From NCBI GenBank assembly GCA_012845835.1, contig JABAKD010000002.1:16763629-16827628 (forward strand): a stretch of 64,000 bases of DNA, read 5' to 3'. Under the pieces are notes generated by a model. That model did no database searches. It saw only the letters and a program-made list of their open reading frames with translations, and was not told the origin of the DNA. A program made the position numbers and the translations under genes. Position 1 is the stretch's first letter. Each line of letters begins with the position of its first letter. This stretch comes from Undaria pinnatifida (lineage: Eukaryota > Sar > Phaeophyceae > Laminariales > Alariaceae). Shown piece by piece: positions 1-11,099 of this stretch.

Positions 1-2151
1 GTATTGTAGCGGGCATGATGTACACGTAGGGCTGGGAGAGGAAAAGCACCCGGAAGAACCCCCCAAACCTGGGAAACAGCTCCGCGAAGAAATACCAGTA
101 AAGCCCCGCATTCGGGGTAAGGTCTTCACAGAGAAGCTGCCCGCTCACAGCTGCGTTCAGGAACGCCCACGACCGAGACGTGCCCAGCCAGCACGCCCCG
201 AGAACTATGGCGCACCATGCCGCAAACGCCACGCATAGGCGCAAGAACGCCTTGATGTCAAGAGTAAAGTACCGAGGGTCGAAGGAAGCTCCTTCCGTTG
301 CTTCAACTTCGACGAGACGGACCGGCTCATCTGCGCCGTTGCTTCCCACCGAGCACCCTCCATCGGCCGGGTCATGTTTCTGCTGTCGACTCTCTCCGTT
401 AGTGCCCCCCCTACCATTTCCTGACCCGCCCCGACCTCCCACCTCCCCACGCGTGACACCAACGTCAGCACCACCCGAGGAAAATTCAACGCCTGACCCG
501 CGACCCCACCCTTCGCGACGAACCACGGGCGACCCATCCCCATCTCCGAGGGAGCTGCTCCCGAGCATGAGCGCTGCCGGCAGTATCAGCGGCGCGGCGT
601 AAAACCGCCAGAGGCACGTCGCCGCCGCGAGCGCCGCAGCAGTAATCCCGGTCCGTCGAGACCCCGCAGCCACAAGCGCGACTAGGGGAAACACGCGCCC
701 CAAAACATCACCGGACAAAGCCGCGCACTGCCCCACCGAGACAGGGTTAAGCAGGTACACCGCTAAAACAATGTCCGGGAGATTCCAAGCTACGCCTCCC
801 GGTCCGGAGCCGCCCGGGAAGTTCCCAGAGAAGGCGGCGTCGCTGGTGAGTTCTCGGTGTGTGTTCGACATGTCGACCTTAGCTTCGGCCGAGTCTGTCG
901 AATCGGGATGTGGGGTGGACAAGAAAGTCGAGGAGTTCTTCAAGCCGGGCGGTTTGGAATCCTCATCCATCCACCCTTCCAGCTGTGCTTCCCTGGGTAG
1001 GCCGACGGGTGGGCAGCATCGAATGCAAGGCGAGTATGACGGGGAAGCGAGGTGGATTGGGTTTTGGGACAATCCTAAACGAGCGAGGCGGATACAGATA
1101 CACTATGCTTCACGGTTCTACGGGGGGTGACGCGATGTCGCCAATTTTAAGACGCGATCATGGACCGTGCAAGAGAGAGCACAGATCAGCGTCCCTTACA
1201 AAAAGTAACATCACAAACAGTAACACGGCCTTGATTACAACAGGAATACGAGACAGCCCCTGTCCTAGGCAACGCAGCGAACAGGAACATTAACATGCCG
1301 CCTCCTCCAAAAGTGAGAGAACAGCGTTGACGTGTGCTCGCGTCGTTTGCATTTCAGTTGACTAATCCAGCTCGCCGCCAGCTTCGAGAAAAGTGACAGT
1401 AACACACAAGCGGCGTCCTCAAAGAAGGGCCGTGCATCACACCAGCCATGAACGTGCCCAACGAAATATCAACGATACCCCGATCCAGGCCAGCTACGAG
1501 TACTCGCACAATGCCGCACAACAACAGACACGCATTCGTAGACCGGACGACCACCAAACATTGGCCATGGTACCTCCAACTAAACAAGCTGGGACGCTCA
1601 CAACCCTTGCAAAACACGAAACGTCTTGAGGCAAACCGACGCGAAACGACACCTCCCAGCAACCATTCTTGGGACGTGAGAGGCAAAAAAGGAACAAAAA
1701 AAATGACGATTGCAACATCGGCCAAATTTACGTAAAGGCAACCCGCCACTGTTTGGTGAGAGGTTGGGTTTGGGGGTGATACCTTTAGTACAGGCACTGC
1801 ACGGCACGGAGTTATGCAACACACTCGCAGCATGACACCACTCGTACTGCAGCTCCCTCACACAATACGGTTGGAGCGTTTCTCTGTTGTACGGGCGTTG
1901 TACCTCGGTCTCGACAGAGTTTACAGTCTACGACGCGGGGCACGCCACCCTCTCACCAGTCACCGGACTCCACAGCCACCGCACGCCGGCATATCGCTCG
2001 CAGCAGAAGACCGCTAGCGACGTCGAAGGAAGAGAAGAGGATCGTCGCCGCGAGAGTCTGCACGCCGGCAGGAACCAAAGAGCACAACCAAGCCGCGGCC
2101 AGCATCAAGGGCGATCCCGAAAAAGTGCCTCCAGCATAGTGGGACAAACCC
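1..2151 (-). CDS. PIGU: GPI transamidase subunit PIG-U family, partial (3' end beyond left edge)
   Basis: This is a multi-pass ER membrane subunit of the GPI transamidase, which attaches GPI anchors to proteins. Two exons are read on the minus strand. Exon 2151-1957 (acceptor ...GACGCAG, donor TG|GTGAGAG) encodes SHYAGGTFSGSPL followed by hydrophobic helices; this matches the family's SPYSG..F...PL region. Exon 992-1 (acceptor ...CTACCCAG) joins in phase across a 964-bp intron, restoring a TGG codon. It carries YLLNPVSVGQCAALSG, a hydrophobic block ending WRFYAAPLILPAALML, and DLTPNAGLYWYFFAELFP, the best conserved PIG-U signature. Two low-complexity Gly/Ser/Asp-rich insertions (roughly 995-790 and 545-290) are longer than in animal or fungal homologues, yet the frame stays open through them. 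The exon for the N-terminal ~60 residues was not found upstream of 2152, and the C-terminal third lies outside the window. Family assignment is by recognised motifs; symbol by homology. Confidence 0.85.
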
Positions 2152-4002
2152 CTGCGTCGGAAAAAACACCGCGCAAAAGGAAAAACTTATCAGGGTATGG
2201 AGACGAGAATGTACACGCTAGACTCAAAGTTAAGGTACTAGGCCACTGGGCTACTGGGAAAAAGTTGACCAATTATCAATAGTCTGCCCACCTAGCAGGT
2301 GTACCATTGACATATTGTCAATTCTAACGCGTGATCCCCGCAAGGCATTGCTCGATCTCGACTCGGCAGCCAACTCAGGCAATCAGTTTAGAAAGCAAGT
2401 TCAGGTCAAGGTTAAGGCAAGAGAGGAGGTTGCTGGGGACCCACACACAATAAGCGCGGCATATATCGAAGGTCTTGAATACCGTGACCATGTTCCGCCG
2501 CCTGCGCTGACAGCGGTAGCCCCTCCGTGGCCTACACGCAAGGAGGAGCTTCGACGCGTCGCGCTGTCAGCGCAAACGAGACCAACTATACCAGCAAAAG
2601 TAGATATGCACCGTTCACTGGTGGACAGACGGCACGGGATATCTCCGAGGCTCCGCCCAAACGCTCTCTACGATAATTATTGACGACCAGTGAACCCAAA
2701 CTGGCGCAGCAGCCGTGCCGCTATCATGCCCAGAGCCAGTGTAGAGGGTCTAAGTCCGGTTGGAAACAGATACCCGTAGGTTCTAGAACGTGTGATATTG
2801 TGACATGTTGAAGAACAACCTTGTGCTACCCCTGCACGCGGAAAATATCCTCGACGAGTAACAGGGATTGAAAACTATCTCTAGATGTCATTCTAGCGCC
2901 CTATAAAATCTACGGCAACGGCGATGCCTCCATATATCCTTCGAACAGATTGTAACAGCTACGACAATGGTTAGCATGTGAGCGTGAGCACTGCTAGCCC
3001 TAGCACAGGGGTTGTCATCTCACAGGGTGCCAAGAAACAGCCCCTCCCGCGCCCGCTCCCAGGATGCGGAAGACACGACGATCTCCATGACGCGTTCAAG
3101 CGCCGGTTGCAAGCCAAACAAGCAAAGGGCGACCCTGATGGCCACGCCTGCACGTGAAGGAACGGCACAGCAGCAACCGCAGCGACGGCCAACGGGGGGG
3201 GGGGGGCTCATTTTTTGCTTGCCTTAAGGCCACGGGGGACCCAAGCGTCTCCTGGTCCTCGGTTTTCCGGTAACTCAAACACCGGGGTCAAGCGTGCTTC
3301 ATCCACAGATGCTGTGAGTCTCTTCAGATCGATTTCCCTCTGGTTCTCACCATAGGCCCACACCTCGACTTTGAGGCGCGGCAGTGATCGAAATTCGGGG
3401 TACACAAAACGAGACAAAAAACGACCAACTGAACGTATGCACTTCACTGGCGGGCAGCTACGGCTCCCCACAAGCAACCACGGCCCGCGAAATTGACGGA
3501 CGCTCCTGGTGGGGCGAATGACGACGTCGGGTGCGCCAGACAGCAATCGTAGCCAGCCAGAAGCGACTCACGAGATGTTTTCGTGAGTTCGAACATGCGA
3601 GCCAACAACACCAAAAGCTACCGAAATCGCTGAAATATTCAATTCACGCGCGGGAGCCTAATACAATGGGTGCATCACCGATAAAAAAACGGTTTTCATC
3701 AAAAGCTTGCTGCTCACCAGACGGATGAATATAACTTTTAGTCTGCAGTAGGTCTTTGGAGAATAGATAGAGGCAAACAAATGAGGGGCAGGAAGTTATG
3801 GAGTCTAAAGAAAGGGCTAAAATCTGAAAAGCTCTGTATTACTTTTGAAGCTCTGCACTACCATTGGATCTTTCCTGCATTTTTTCTAAAATTCGAAATA
3901 AGGATCTTGTTTGCAGATACCATACTCTATTTTCAGGTGTTTTTAGATGTACGCGAAATGCCTCCATACGAGCTCCTACTCAAAATATTCCTGTGTGATC
4001 CC
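2152..4002. other. Intergenic stretch without a supported gene
   Basis: The missing PIG-U 5' exon should lie here but no family motif was recognised. A 112-codon minus-strand ORF (3546-3208) is open, hydrophilic and ends beside a G10 run at 3196. Its end falls in a repeat shared with other copies in the window, so it may be transposon-derived. Around 3105-3150, wording close to GCAAGCCAAACAAGCAAAGG recurs in variant form at 6148-6200 next to the reverse-transcriptase relic. Confidence 0.4.
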
Positions 4003-4011
4003 CGTGGCCTG

Positions 4012-5948
4012 CAGCGCCGGTGAACTTGCACGTACGTGCCAGGCTATTCGAATTTGCACGTAAGAACAGAACCAAAAACGCACAGCTTTTGCCTTGGAAA
4101 CCGCTGGTAATTCAAACAGCAGCACACAGCAAACACAGCACACAGACACCACTATGGCATACGACAAACTCGCGGTACAGCAGCCAAACGAATCAGAAAC
4201 GCCGCATGGAGCCTGCCACCACCATGGCCCGTGAGATTGAGCAGTAGAATGAGCCCTGTCCATGGGTTTCAGGGTTATTTTCCACCCGTAATGAGCGAAG
4301 GTTCGGGAGCGATGGCCGTAAGCAACGTGGGTGCTTACAGCTGTGCGTCAACGCCCCAGGAGCCACCAAACAGCAGGACGAAGACGTCGCCAGACCCAGA
4401 GTTCACGTCCGAAGCCACGCCCTCGTGCTGTTACGATTTTTCGTCATCCTCGCTGCCTGCTGGCGAAGAGTTCATTGTGATAGACGGCCCCTTGCCTGCT
4501 GGCGTCCAGCCGTTGTGCGATTTCAACAGCAGCAGCAGCAGTTGTCCACCGCCGATGCAGACGGGCTTGATAGTTGTAGACAGCCCCTCGCCTGCTGACG
4601 GCTTGGGATCCCACGGCAATGCCTCTACGGCGGAGATGTCGCCAGACTCAGCTCACACGCACCTCGACGCACCTTCCTCCGTCTGCACGGGCACGGACTT
4701 TCTGCACGGACAGTCCGTGCCCGTGCAGACCGAGGGAGGTGCGTCGGGGTGCGTGAGCTGAGTCTGGCGACATCTCCGCCGTAGAGGCATTGCCGTGGGA
4801 TCCCAAGCCGTCAGCAGGCGAGGGGCCGTCTACAACTATCAAGCCCGTCTGCATCGGCGGTGGACTGCTGCTGCTGCTGCTGTTGAAATCGCAAGCTGTG
4901 CGTCAACGCCCCAGGAGCCACCAAACAGCAGGACGAAGACGTCGCCAGACCCAGAGTTTACGTCCGAAGCCACGCCCTCGTGCTGTTACGATTTTTCGTC
5001 ATCCTCGTCGCCTGCTGGTGAAGAGTTCGTCGTGATAGACGCCCCCTTGCCTGCTGGCGTCCAGCCGTTGTGCAATTTCAACAGCAGCAGCAGTCCACCG
5101 CCGATGCAGACGAGCTTGATAGTTGTAGACGGCCCCTCGCCTGCCAACGGCTTGGGATCCCACGGCAATGCCTCTACGGCGGAGATGTCGCCAGACTCAG
5201 CTCACACGCACCTCGACGCACCTTCCTCCGTCTGCACGGGCACGGACTTTCTGCACGGACAGTCCGTGCCCGTGCAGACCGAGGAAGGTGCGTCGGGGTG
5301 CGTGTGAGCTGAGTCTGGCGACATCTCCGCCGTAGAGGCATTGCCGTGGGATCCCAAGCCGTCAGCAGGCGAGGGGCCGTCTACAACTATCAAGCCCGTC
5401 TGCATCGGCGGTGGACAACTGCTGCTGCTGCTGTTGAAATCGCACAACGGCTGGACGCCAGCAGGCAAGGGGCCGTCTATCACGATGAACTCTTCGCCAG
5501 CAGGCAGCGAGGATGACGAAAAACCGTAACAGCACGAGGGCGTGGCTTCGGACGTGAACTCTGGGTCTGGCGACGTCTTCGTCCTGCTGTTTGGTGGCTC
5601 CTGGGGCGTTGACGCACAGCTGTAAGCACCCACGTTGCTTACGGCCATCGCTCCCGAACCTTCGCTCATTACGGGTGGAAAATAACCCTGAAACCCATGG
5701 ACAGGGCTCATTCTACTGCTCAATCTCACGGGCCACGGTGGTGGCAGGCTCCATGCGGTGTTTCTGATTCGTTTGGCTGCTGTACCGCGAGTTTGTCGTA
5801 TGCCATAGTGGTGTCTGTGTGCTGTGTTCGCTGTGTGCTGCTGTTTGAAATACCAACGGTTCCCAAGGCAAAAGCTGTGCGTTTTTGGTTCTGTTCTTAC
5901 GTGCAAATTCGAATAGCCTGGCACGTACGTGCAAGTTCACCGGCGCAT
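4012..5948. mobile_element. Nested-palindrome (foldback/Mutator-like) element with 9-bp target-site duplication
   Basis: The ends are inverted copies: GCGCCGGTGAACTTGCACG starts at 4014 and its complement ends at 5946. The element is flanked by the same 9 bp, CGTGGCCTG, at 4003-4011 and 5949-5957. Long outer arms of about 740 bp (4012-4755 against 5205-5948) enclose further internal inversions. In block terms it is O-A-B-B'-A-B-B'-A'-O', where B/B' meet at GCACGGACaGTCCGTGC near 4705 and again near 5262. Long ORFs run inward from both arms (plus 4231-4761; minus 5924-5202, 240 codons) and encode the same Ser/Pro-rich peptide because the arms are copies. No transposase motif is visible, so it would be non-autonomous. 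Long inverted repeats with a 9-bp duplication are known for Mutator-like elements; the assignment to that group is inference. Confidence 0.8.
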
Positions 5949-5979
5949 CGTGGCCTGAAATCGTTTGGCCATTGGTCAA

Positions 5980-6125
5980 ACTCCCTTTCGAGACGGAGAA
6001 CGGAGGAAGGGGGGCGTACTTACTTTATGCCTAACCGTGGTCGCATGACCATAGACACTGTGCATCCCTACAATGCCGGGACGGAGCACATCGGGATTTC
6101 ACCAAACCAGGCCGACATTGTGTGG
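5980..6125 (+). repeat. Dispersed repeat family 3, copy
   Basis: A G run and GTACTTAC are followed by CATAGAC...GCATCCCTACAATGCCGGGACGGAGCAC..CGGG.TTTCACCAA. Related copies lie at 61741-61885, 62395-62530 and 63885-64000, and shorter versions (G run, GTACTCA, TCGAGACGGAGCACCG) at 62520-62670, 40600-40715 (inverted) and 50600-50750 (inverted). The copy abuts the reverse-transcriptase relic, so it may be the 5' part of that retroelement or an unrelated neighbour. Confidence 0.6.
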
Positions 6126-6344
6126 CACGGGGGGGGGAAGGGGGTAGTGGTTGCAAGTCGAACAAGCGGAGGGCGACCGTATTTGCCACGGCTGCAGGAG
6201 GAGGAAGCCGAGCGATGCGTCTATGGAAAGATATCGACAAGATTTTTCCAAAGCCGCAATTCTCGTTTCGTGTGCCCCCCTTGTTTAGGAGAACATCGGT
6301 TCTGAGAAGACGTAGCAGGGGGTGCGTGTTTCATCTTGCGTGCT

Positions 6345-7625
6345 ATACCGCGGTGAGGTACCCAGCTGATTTCATATGCTCGGATAAGTTCGACGTGGGG
6401 CAAGGTCTCAGGCAAGGATGCGTGCTTGCGCCACTGCTGTTCAACATGTTTTTCACGGCGGTACTGCGTGTGGCCGAGAAACGCTTTCTCGTTGATGCAG
6501 CCATCACGGACAACATGGTGCAGCTCCAACGAAAGGAGGAAGTCGAGAAGAAGGGCACTTCACGCACAGGCAAAGTCGACGGGCGGAGGGGGAAGGAGGG
6601 TGATGAGGTGCAGAGATTGTGGGGTATGCTGTACGCGGACGATGCGGGCATCGTATCGCGATCATCAGAAGGGCTGGAGAGGATGATGACGGTGATCGTC
6701 ACTGCGTGCTCGTCGTTCGGGCTTACGGTATCCGAGGCAAAAACGGAGATAATGTGCCTGGAAACCAAAGGCGGGGGGAAGGTGTCCTTCACAATCAATG
6801 CAGCCGGCCAGGTATACAAACAAAAAAATCGAGTTGGTGTACTTGGGCGGGGCTATCACTGCAGACAGAGACTTTAGTGTTGAAATAACGCGGCGTCTTC
6901 AGAGGGCCTGGGCGTGCTTCCAGCGGTACAAGATGGAAAACTATGATCGCCCGGGTGTGCGCTTACGGTTGAAGTTGCGGTTGCTGAAAGCTGAGGTGGT
7001 CGAGACACTTCTTTACGCTTGCATGACGTGGAGCCCCAAGAAGCCTGACTATGACAAGCTACGACAGGTTCACCACTCCATACTCCTCCGATGCCTTGGA
7101 TGGCGGAAACGGAAGGGCGACGACCACACCATATCGTACGCTGACGCGCTTGCCAAGACAGCTTCCGAGAGCATAGATGCGATAGTGCGCAAACGGAGGA
7201 TATTGTTGGCGGGATTCGTAGCACGTATGGGGGAGGAGCGTCTTCCACAGAGGGTGATGTTTGGGGAGCTTGTTGGGGGTAAGGGCTACTCAGGGGAGCA
7301 AGAGAAAGACTGGATGGCTCATCTGAAGGAGGATATATCGGTCTTCGGAATGAAATTCGAAGGGTGGCGAAAGGCTGCTCAGAAGGCTGGCAGATGGTTT
7401 CGACGAGTAGAGGAGGGAGCCGAGTTGTTCATGCGGAATTGGTATGAAACGGAGAGGCGCAAAGCCGCAGAGCGACGCGCAAAGGCTGCGGAAGCGCCAT
7501 CCACCGTCGGCATCTCTAAGCAGCCGGGGGAAGGGGGGAGGGGGGGGACGGGGGGGGGGGGACGGGGGAAGGGGGGACGTCATGCCCAAGAGACTGAAGT
7601 CTGGGTTTGGCCATCATCGTCTTGA
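6345..7625 (+). pseudogene. Non-LTR retrotransposon reverse transcriptase, 5'-truncated and frameshifted
   Basis: The first frame (to 6877) holds reverse-transcriptase motifs in order: FDVGQGLRQGCVLAPLLFN (motif B region; G-QGC-L-P-LFN is typical of LINE-type enzymes) and, about 70 residues on, MLYADDAGIVSRS with the YADD catalytic aspartates. At a run of seven A's (6820-6826) the reading moves to a second frame that begins IELVYLGGAITADRDF and continues 260 codons through the thumb and C-terminal region (QRAWACFQRYK; LLYACMTWSP; GFVARMGEERLPQRVMFGEL), ending in a G-rich tract and stop at 7625. The N-terminal fingers (KAYDSVDR-like) and any endonuclease are absent. It is not functional as read: truncated 5' and broken by one indel. 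Family by recognised motifs; clade not determined. Confidence 0.8.
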
Positions 7626-7786
7626 AAGTTGTGGGCCTTCCAATGGCCGTGACAAAATGGCGTAAGACTGCCCTAACTTCTTCGCCATGTTGCGTTCTCT
7701 CCCCAGTGCCATTTGATGATGCACTTGATACCCTCTATGAGCCCAATGCCGTCTTTAGTCAGTTCCTAGGGTCTGCTAGAATGACA

Positions 7787-7935
7787 TTTTTTTATCTTTT
7801 CCTTTCCTTGCTTCCTCTTCTTGTCTCGCCTTTTCTTGCTTTTCTGGTCTTTCTTTTCTTTCTTTTCCTTTTTCGTTTTCTCTTTTCGCTTTCTTCTCTT
7901 TTCTTTCCTTTCCTTTCCTTCTTATTTGTTCTTTG
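7787..7935 (+). repeat. Polypyrimidine tract (TTTTCCTTTC-rich)
   Basis: About 150 bp is almost purely T and C on the plus strand, with short TTTCTTT and TTTCC motifs. The open frame through it is a composition effect. It could serve as a splice-type pyrimidine tract but no adjoining exon was recognised. Confidence 0.7.
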
Positions 7936-7939
7936 TTTC

Positions 7940-8685
7940 ATTTTTGCAATTGACTTGCGTCTGTCGTGCGTATGCGTAGTGATAGATACTACGTGCAATA
8001 TATACGTGGTAGTCTTTCTTGGGTGGCAAGCGGTATAGATAGTCGGTTTTTCCAGGCGCGAGTAATGAAACGTATGCACCAGGTATACACCTGGCGCATC
8101 GTAGCCTGACTCCCGATTTCACTTTTATATGTTTCTGGTGGAGGCATGAATTGCGTCAGCTGTGATATATGCGTGTACCACCTTGGGTTGTTTGTGTTTT
8201 TCCCTAGGGTATTCCTCAGCTCCGGAGTGACTGGAGCCTGTCCTGTGACCACGGATTTGATTATGCGAGTTAATGTGAGAACAACAATATGACAAGTGCA
8301 CATAGTTGACGCTGCGTCCACACCTGATGTTATACGTAATAACACACTGCTAAACACTGCTGCTGCGGTACCTTCATAACACGAGGTGGAAAGAATACAC
8401 GTGAAATTCACGAGGGTCTTTCAGGACAACCAAACGGACAATGCGATAACTCACCACAGCAGCATATTGCAGCAGTTTGATGCCAGCCGTGGCCTCCAGA
8501 ACGCACCATTGTCCCGTCGCCTTCTAAGTTCTCTCTGGCTGTTGAGCTGTTCTCTCTCGTTCTGCATCGTGATATGGGGTTTTCACATAGTCGGCTGGCT
8601 GGTTCGGGAAATTCCTCCCAGCATCCCCAGGTTCTCCTCATCGTGCGCTGTCGTTGTCGTCGTTCATTTCTGCTGTGCGCTCTCG
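7940..8685. other. Non-coding stretch, nothing recognised
   Basis: Several frames are open for 100-165 codons (for example minus 8905-8408), but they show no motif and end in CAG-repeat-driven leucine or alanine runs. Confidence 0.4.
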
Positions 8686-8689
8686 TCGG

Positions 8690-8923
8690 ATGTACACCTG
8701 CGAGCGACTGGGAGAGAACGCAACAGAGTTCAGGTACACGGCAGTCGGTGGTGACCATTCTGGCGGCAGTGGAAGTGCTTGGGCAAGAGCTGTGGTGGCG
8801 GTTGTTGGCGCGAGTCTCTTCGCGCAGGTGTGGTTTACGTCTCATTTCCTTCCGCTGCACGCTGAGCAGCAGCAGCAACAGCAGCAGCGCGGCAGCAGCA
8901 GCCACAGCCAGCTGGTCTTACGG
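8690..8923 (+). CDS. Candidate 5' exon of the PIG-H gene (membrane N-terminus)
   Basis: From the ATG at 8690 the frame reads MYTCERLGENATEFRYTAVG, a short Gly/Ser linker, a hydrophobic segment (ARAVVAVVGASLFAQVWF) and a CAG-encoded glutamine run, ending at a possible 5' splice site CGG|GTATCC. Plant PIG-H proteins begin with a comparable RYTYV... segment followed by a membrane helix, so this fits the missing start of the gene whose later exons lie at 14267. The link is inference. This exon ends in phase 0, whereas the exon at 14267 needs one carried base, so at least one exon would have to lie between them. It could equally be an unrelated gene or a chance frame through a CAG repeat. Confidence 0.35.
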
Positions 8924-9183
8924 GTATCCGCACGTGCAGTAGAGTAACGTACTGATACGAGTACGCCTGACTTTTGAGCTACGCTGGCTAATGTTAATAG
9001 TTGTTCTCGCGCGATGATATGGTATTCCACGCAAACGAGGCAAGTCGTATTGTGGATTCTGGTCTTCAATACTGCTATAGGCAGTTTTAGAGTACAAGAC
9101 AAGGGGCAACGGCAGTCCTACTCAGATGTAGTACGTGGAAGGGCAGAGCTGCGATATACCATGGCATCTTTGAGGAATACCAG

Positions 9184-9606
9184 GTACTTTTTTTTTTTTT
9201 TTTTTTTTATATCCTCCGGCGGATGGGGAAAAATAAAGCTTTAGCTCACCACACTTCCGCGTATTTTCATACGCGTCGTGTGTCGATTTAACTCAGTTGC
9301 TTTCGCAGCCCAACGCTAGCTGGCGCACCCTTCGAGTCCCATTGTAGGTATAGCGTGAGCTGTCCCTATCAGTGGTACTGGTAGGCATTACCAGGTACCT
9401 GGTAGGTTTTAATTTTTTTTTTTTTTTTTTTTTTTCATCCTCCGGTGGATGGGGAAAAATATAGCTTTTGCTCACCACACTTCCACGTATTTTCATACGC
9501 ATCGTGTGTCGATTTAACTCAGCTGCTTTCGCAGCCCAACGCTAGCTGGCGCACCCTTCGGGTCCCATTGTAGGTATAGCGTAAGCTGTCCCTATCAGTG
9601 GTCTTC
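9184..9606 (-). repeat. 226-bp direct duplication with a long T run (SINE-like, poly-A on minus strand)
   Basis: Two copies start with a run of about 20 T's, then ATCCTCCGG(C/T)GGATGGGGAAA, and end at CCCTATCAGTGG. The spacing of matching points is exactly 226 bp (9211/9437 and 9365/9591). Read on the minus strand each unit ends in poly-A, as a retroposon would. A few substitutions separate the copies. Convincing polymerase III boxes were not found, so the SINE label is tentative. Confidence 0.7.
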
Positions 9607-9609
9607 GTT

Positions 9610-10220
9610 ACAACCCCGGCAGCGCAAGCTGCCGTTGTATACGGATGCGTGTGTATGTCGACTCGGCCTGTCCCCTGAGGGTCAGTTTCGGTGGAGATAG
9701 CCACCCGGAATGTCATCTTTCCGGGTAGTGTGGGACTTGCGCAAGCTCACCCACTAACAAAACCCCTGGCCATGGGAGATGGCCTTCCGCCGGACTTGGT
9801 CCAGTTACGGTCCACCCTATCCATTCGGGCGTTAGTCCACGTAGGTTTCAAATTAAAAAAAAAAATAGTAGGTACTAATGCATCTCCCAAATCTACGTGG
9901 CACACCCCACACGCACCTGCTGCTGTATACGAACACACAGCGGCACAGTACACAACACGGCAATCGCTGAGAGCAGACAGTCTCGAGAGTTGTAGCTGGT
10001 AGCTGGAGTATGGCTCAGAAAAGCGGTTGGATTGCCGCCACCTGGCCGCTACTACAGAACCCTCTGCGCTCCCTCGTCGTCGTGGAAGATGGATCGCTCT
10101 CAACTGACTACGTACTACAGTCGTACTCATACCGCCTTGCTTATCGAGCGTGACAGCATGACACAGCTCATATGATATATAACTTCAATTCCACAACACA
10201 GCGGCGGCGGCAGCAGCAGC
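9610..10220. other. Non-coding stretch
   Basis: No exon or named element was recognised between the 226-bp duplication and the next tandem array. Confidence 0.4.
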
Positions 10221-10221
10221 A

Positions 10222-10985
10222 GCTATTAATTTGCTATTTTGATGGAGGTGGTGCCGCAGGAAAGTCGTGAACGTTGGTGGGTGAGCCGAAGCCAGGTAAC
10301 CCCGCCTGGCCCTATATACCCAAGGGAGGATTAACCTCGGTTTGTCGTGTCCAAAACGCGAAAGAACAACAACTCCACGTGCAGCGTGTGGGAGACGCCC
10401 CGTAACGACGACCAAGCAATCTGCCAACTGTACTTTTGGCGGAGGTGGTGCTGCAGGGGGGTCGTGGATGTTGGTGGCAGGGCCCAAGACGGATAACGTT
10501 GCTTGGTCCTGTCCAAGTGAGGGTTGCCCTGTGGGTTCTTCGTGTCCAAAAATGTTCGAAAATCCACGTAAGGCGTGTGCGAGACGCGCCGTGACGACAA
10601 CCCAACAATCTGCCGATTCTTCTTTTGGCGAAGGTGGTGCTGTAGGAGAGTCGTGGGCGGTGGTCGGCGCAGAGCCTAAGATGGATAACCCCGCCCGGCT
10701 CTGCCCAACGAAGGGTTGCCCCGGGTTCATCGTGTAGAAAACCCGAAAAAATAACAAATTGACCACATCTTTTGGCGGAAGTGGTGCTGTAGGATGGTCG
10801 TGGGCGTTGGTGAGCGCAGAGCCCAAGACGGGTAACCCCGCCTGGCCCTGCCCAAGGACGGGTTGCCGCGGGCTGATGGTGTGCAAGTGGATTTGCTACT
10901 TTTCGGGTTTTGGACATGATGAAAGGGCCAAGCGGGGTTACCCGTCTTGGGCTCTGCACCCACCAACATCCGCGATCCCACTGCA
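10222..10985. repeat. Degenerate tandem repeat (150-215 bp units), last unit inverted
   Basis: Units start near 10226, 10442, 10628 and 10780 with GGAGGTGGTGCTG(C/T)AGG and continue through CCCAAGACGG(A/G)TAACCCCGCC. A final copy at 10934-10980 is in the opposite orientation. Long frames are open on both strands (minus 11085-10312, 257 codons; minus 10886-10185, 233 codons) and encode a repeated Trp/Pro/Arg-rich peptide that matches nothing known to me, so the frames are most simply a by-product of the repeat. Confidence 0.65.
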
Positions 10986-11099
10986 GCACCAACTCCGCCG
11001 CTGCAGCTGGCAGAGCTCCGCTACCTCTGACCGATTTCGAGCGCTTAGGGGTTTTGTTAAACATGCACCATAACCACTCTTCCATAGTCAGCTAACAGA

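Noticed and set aside
10185-11085. 233- and 257-codon minus-strand genes
   Set aside because: Overlapping frames on a tandem repeat, encoding repeats of one unit; no family recognised.
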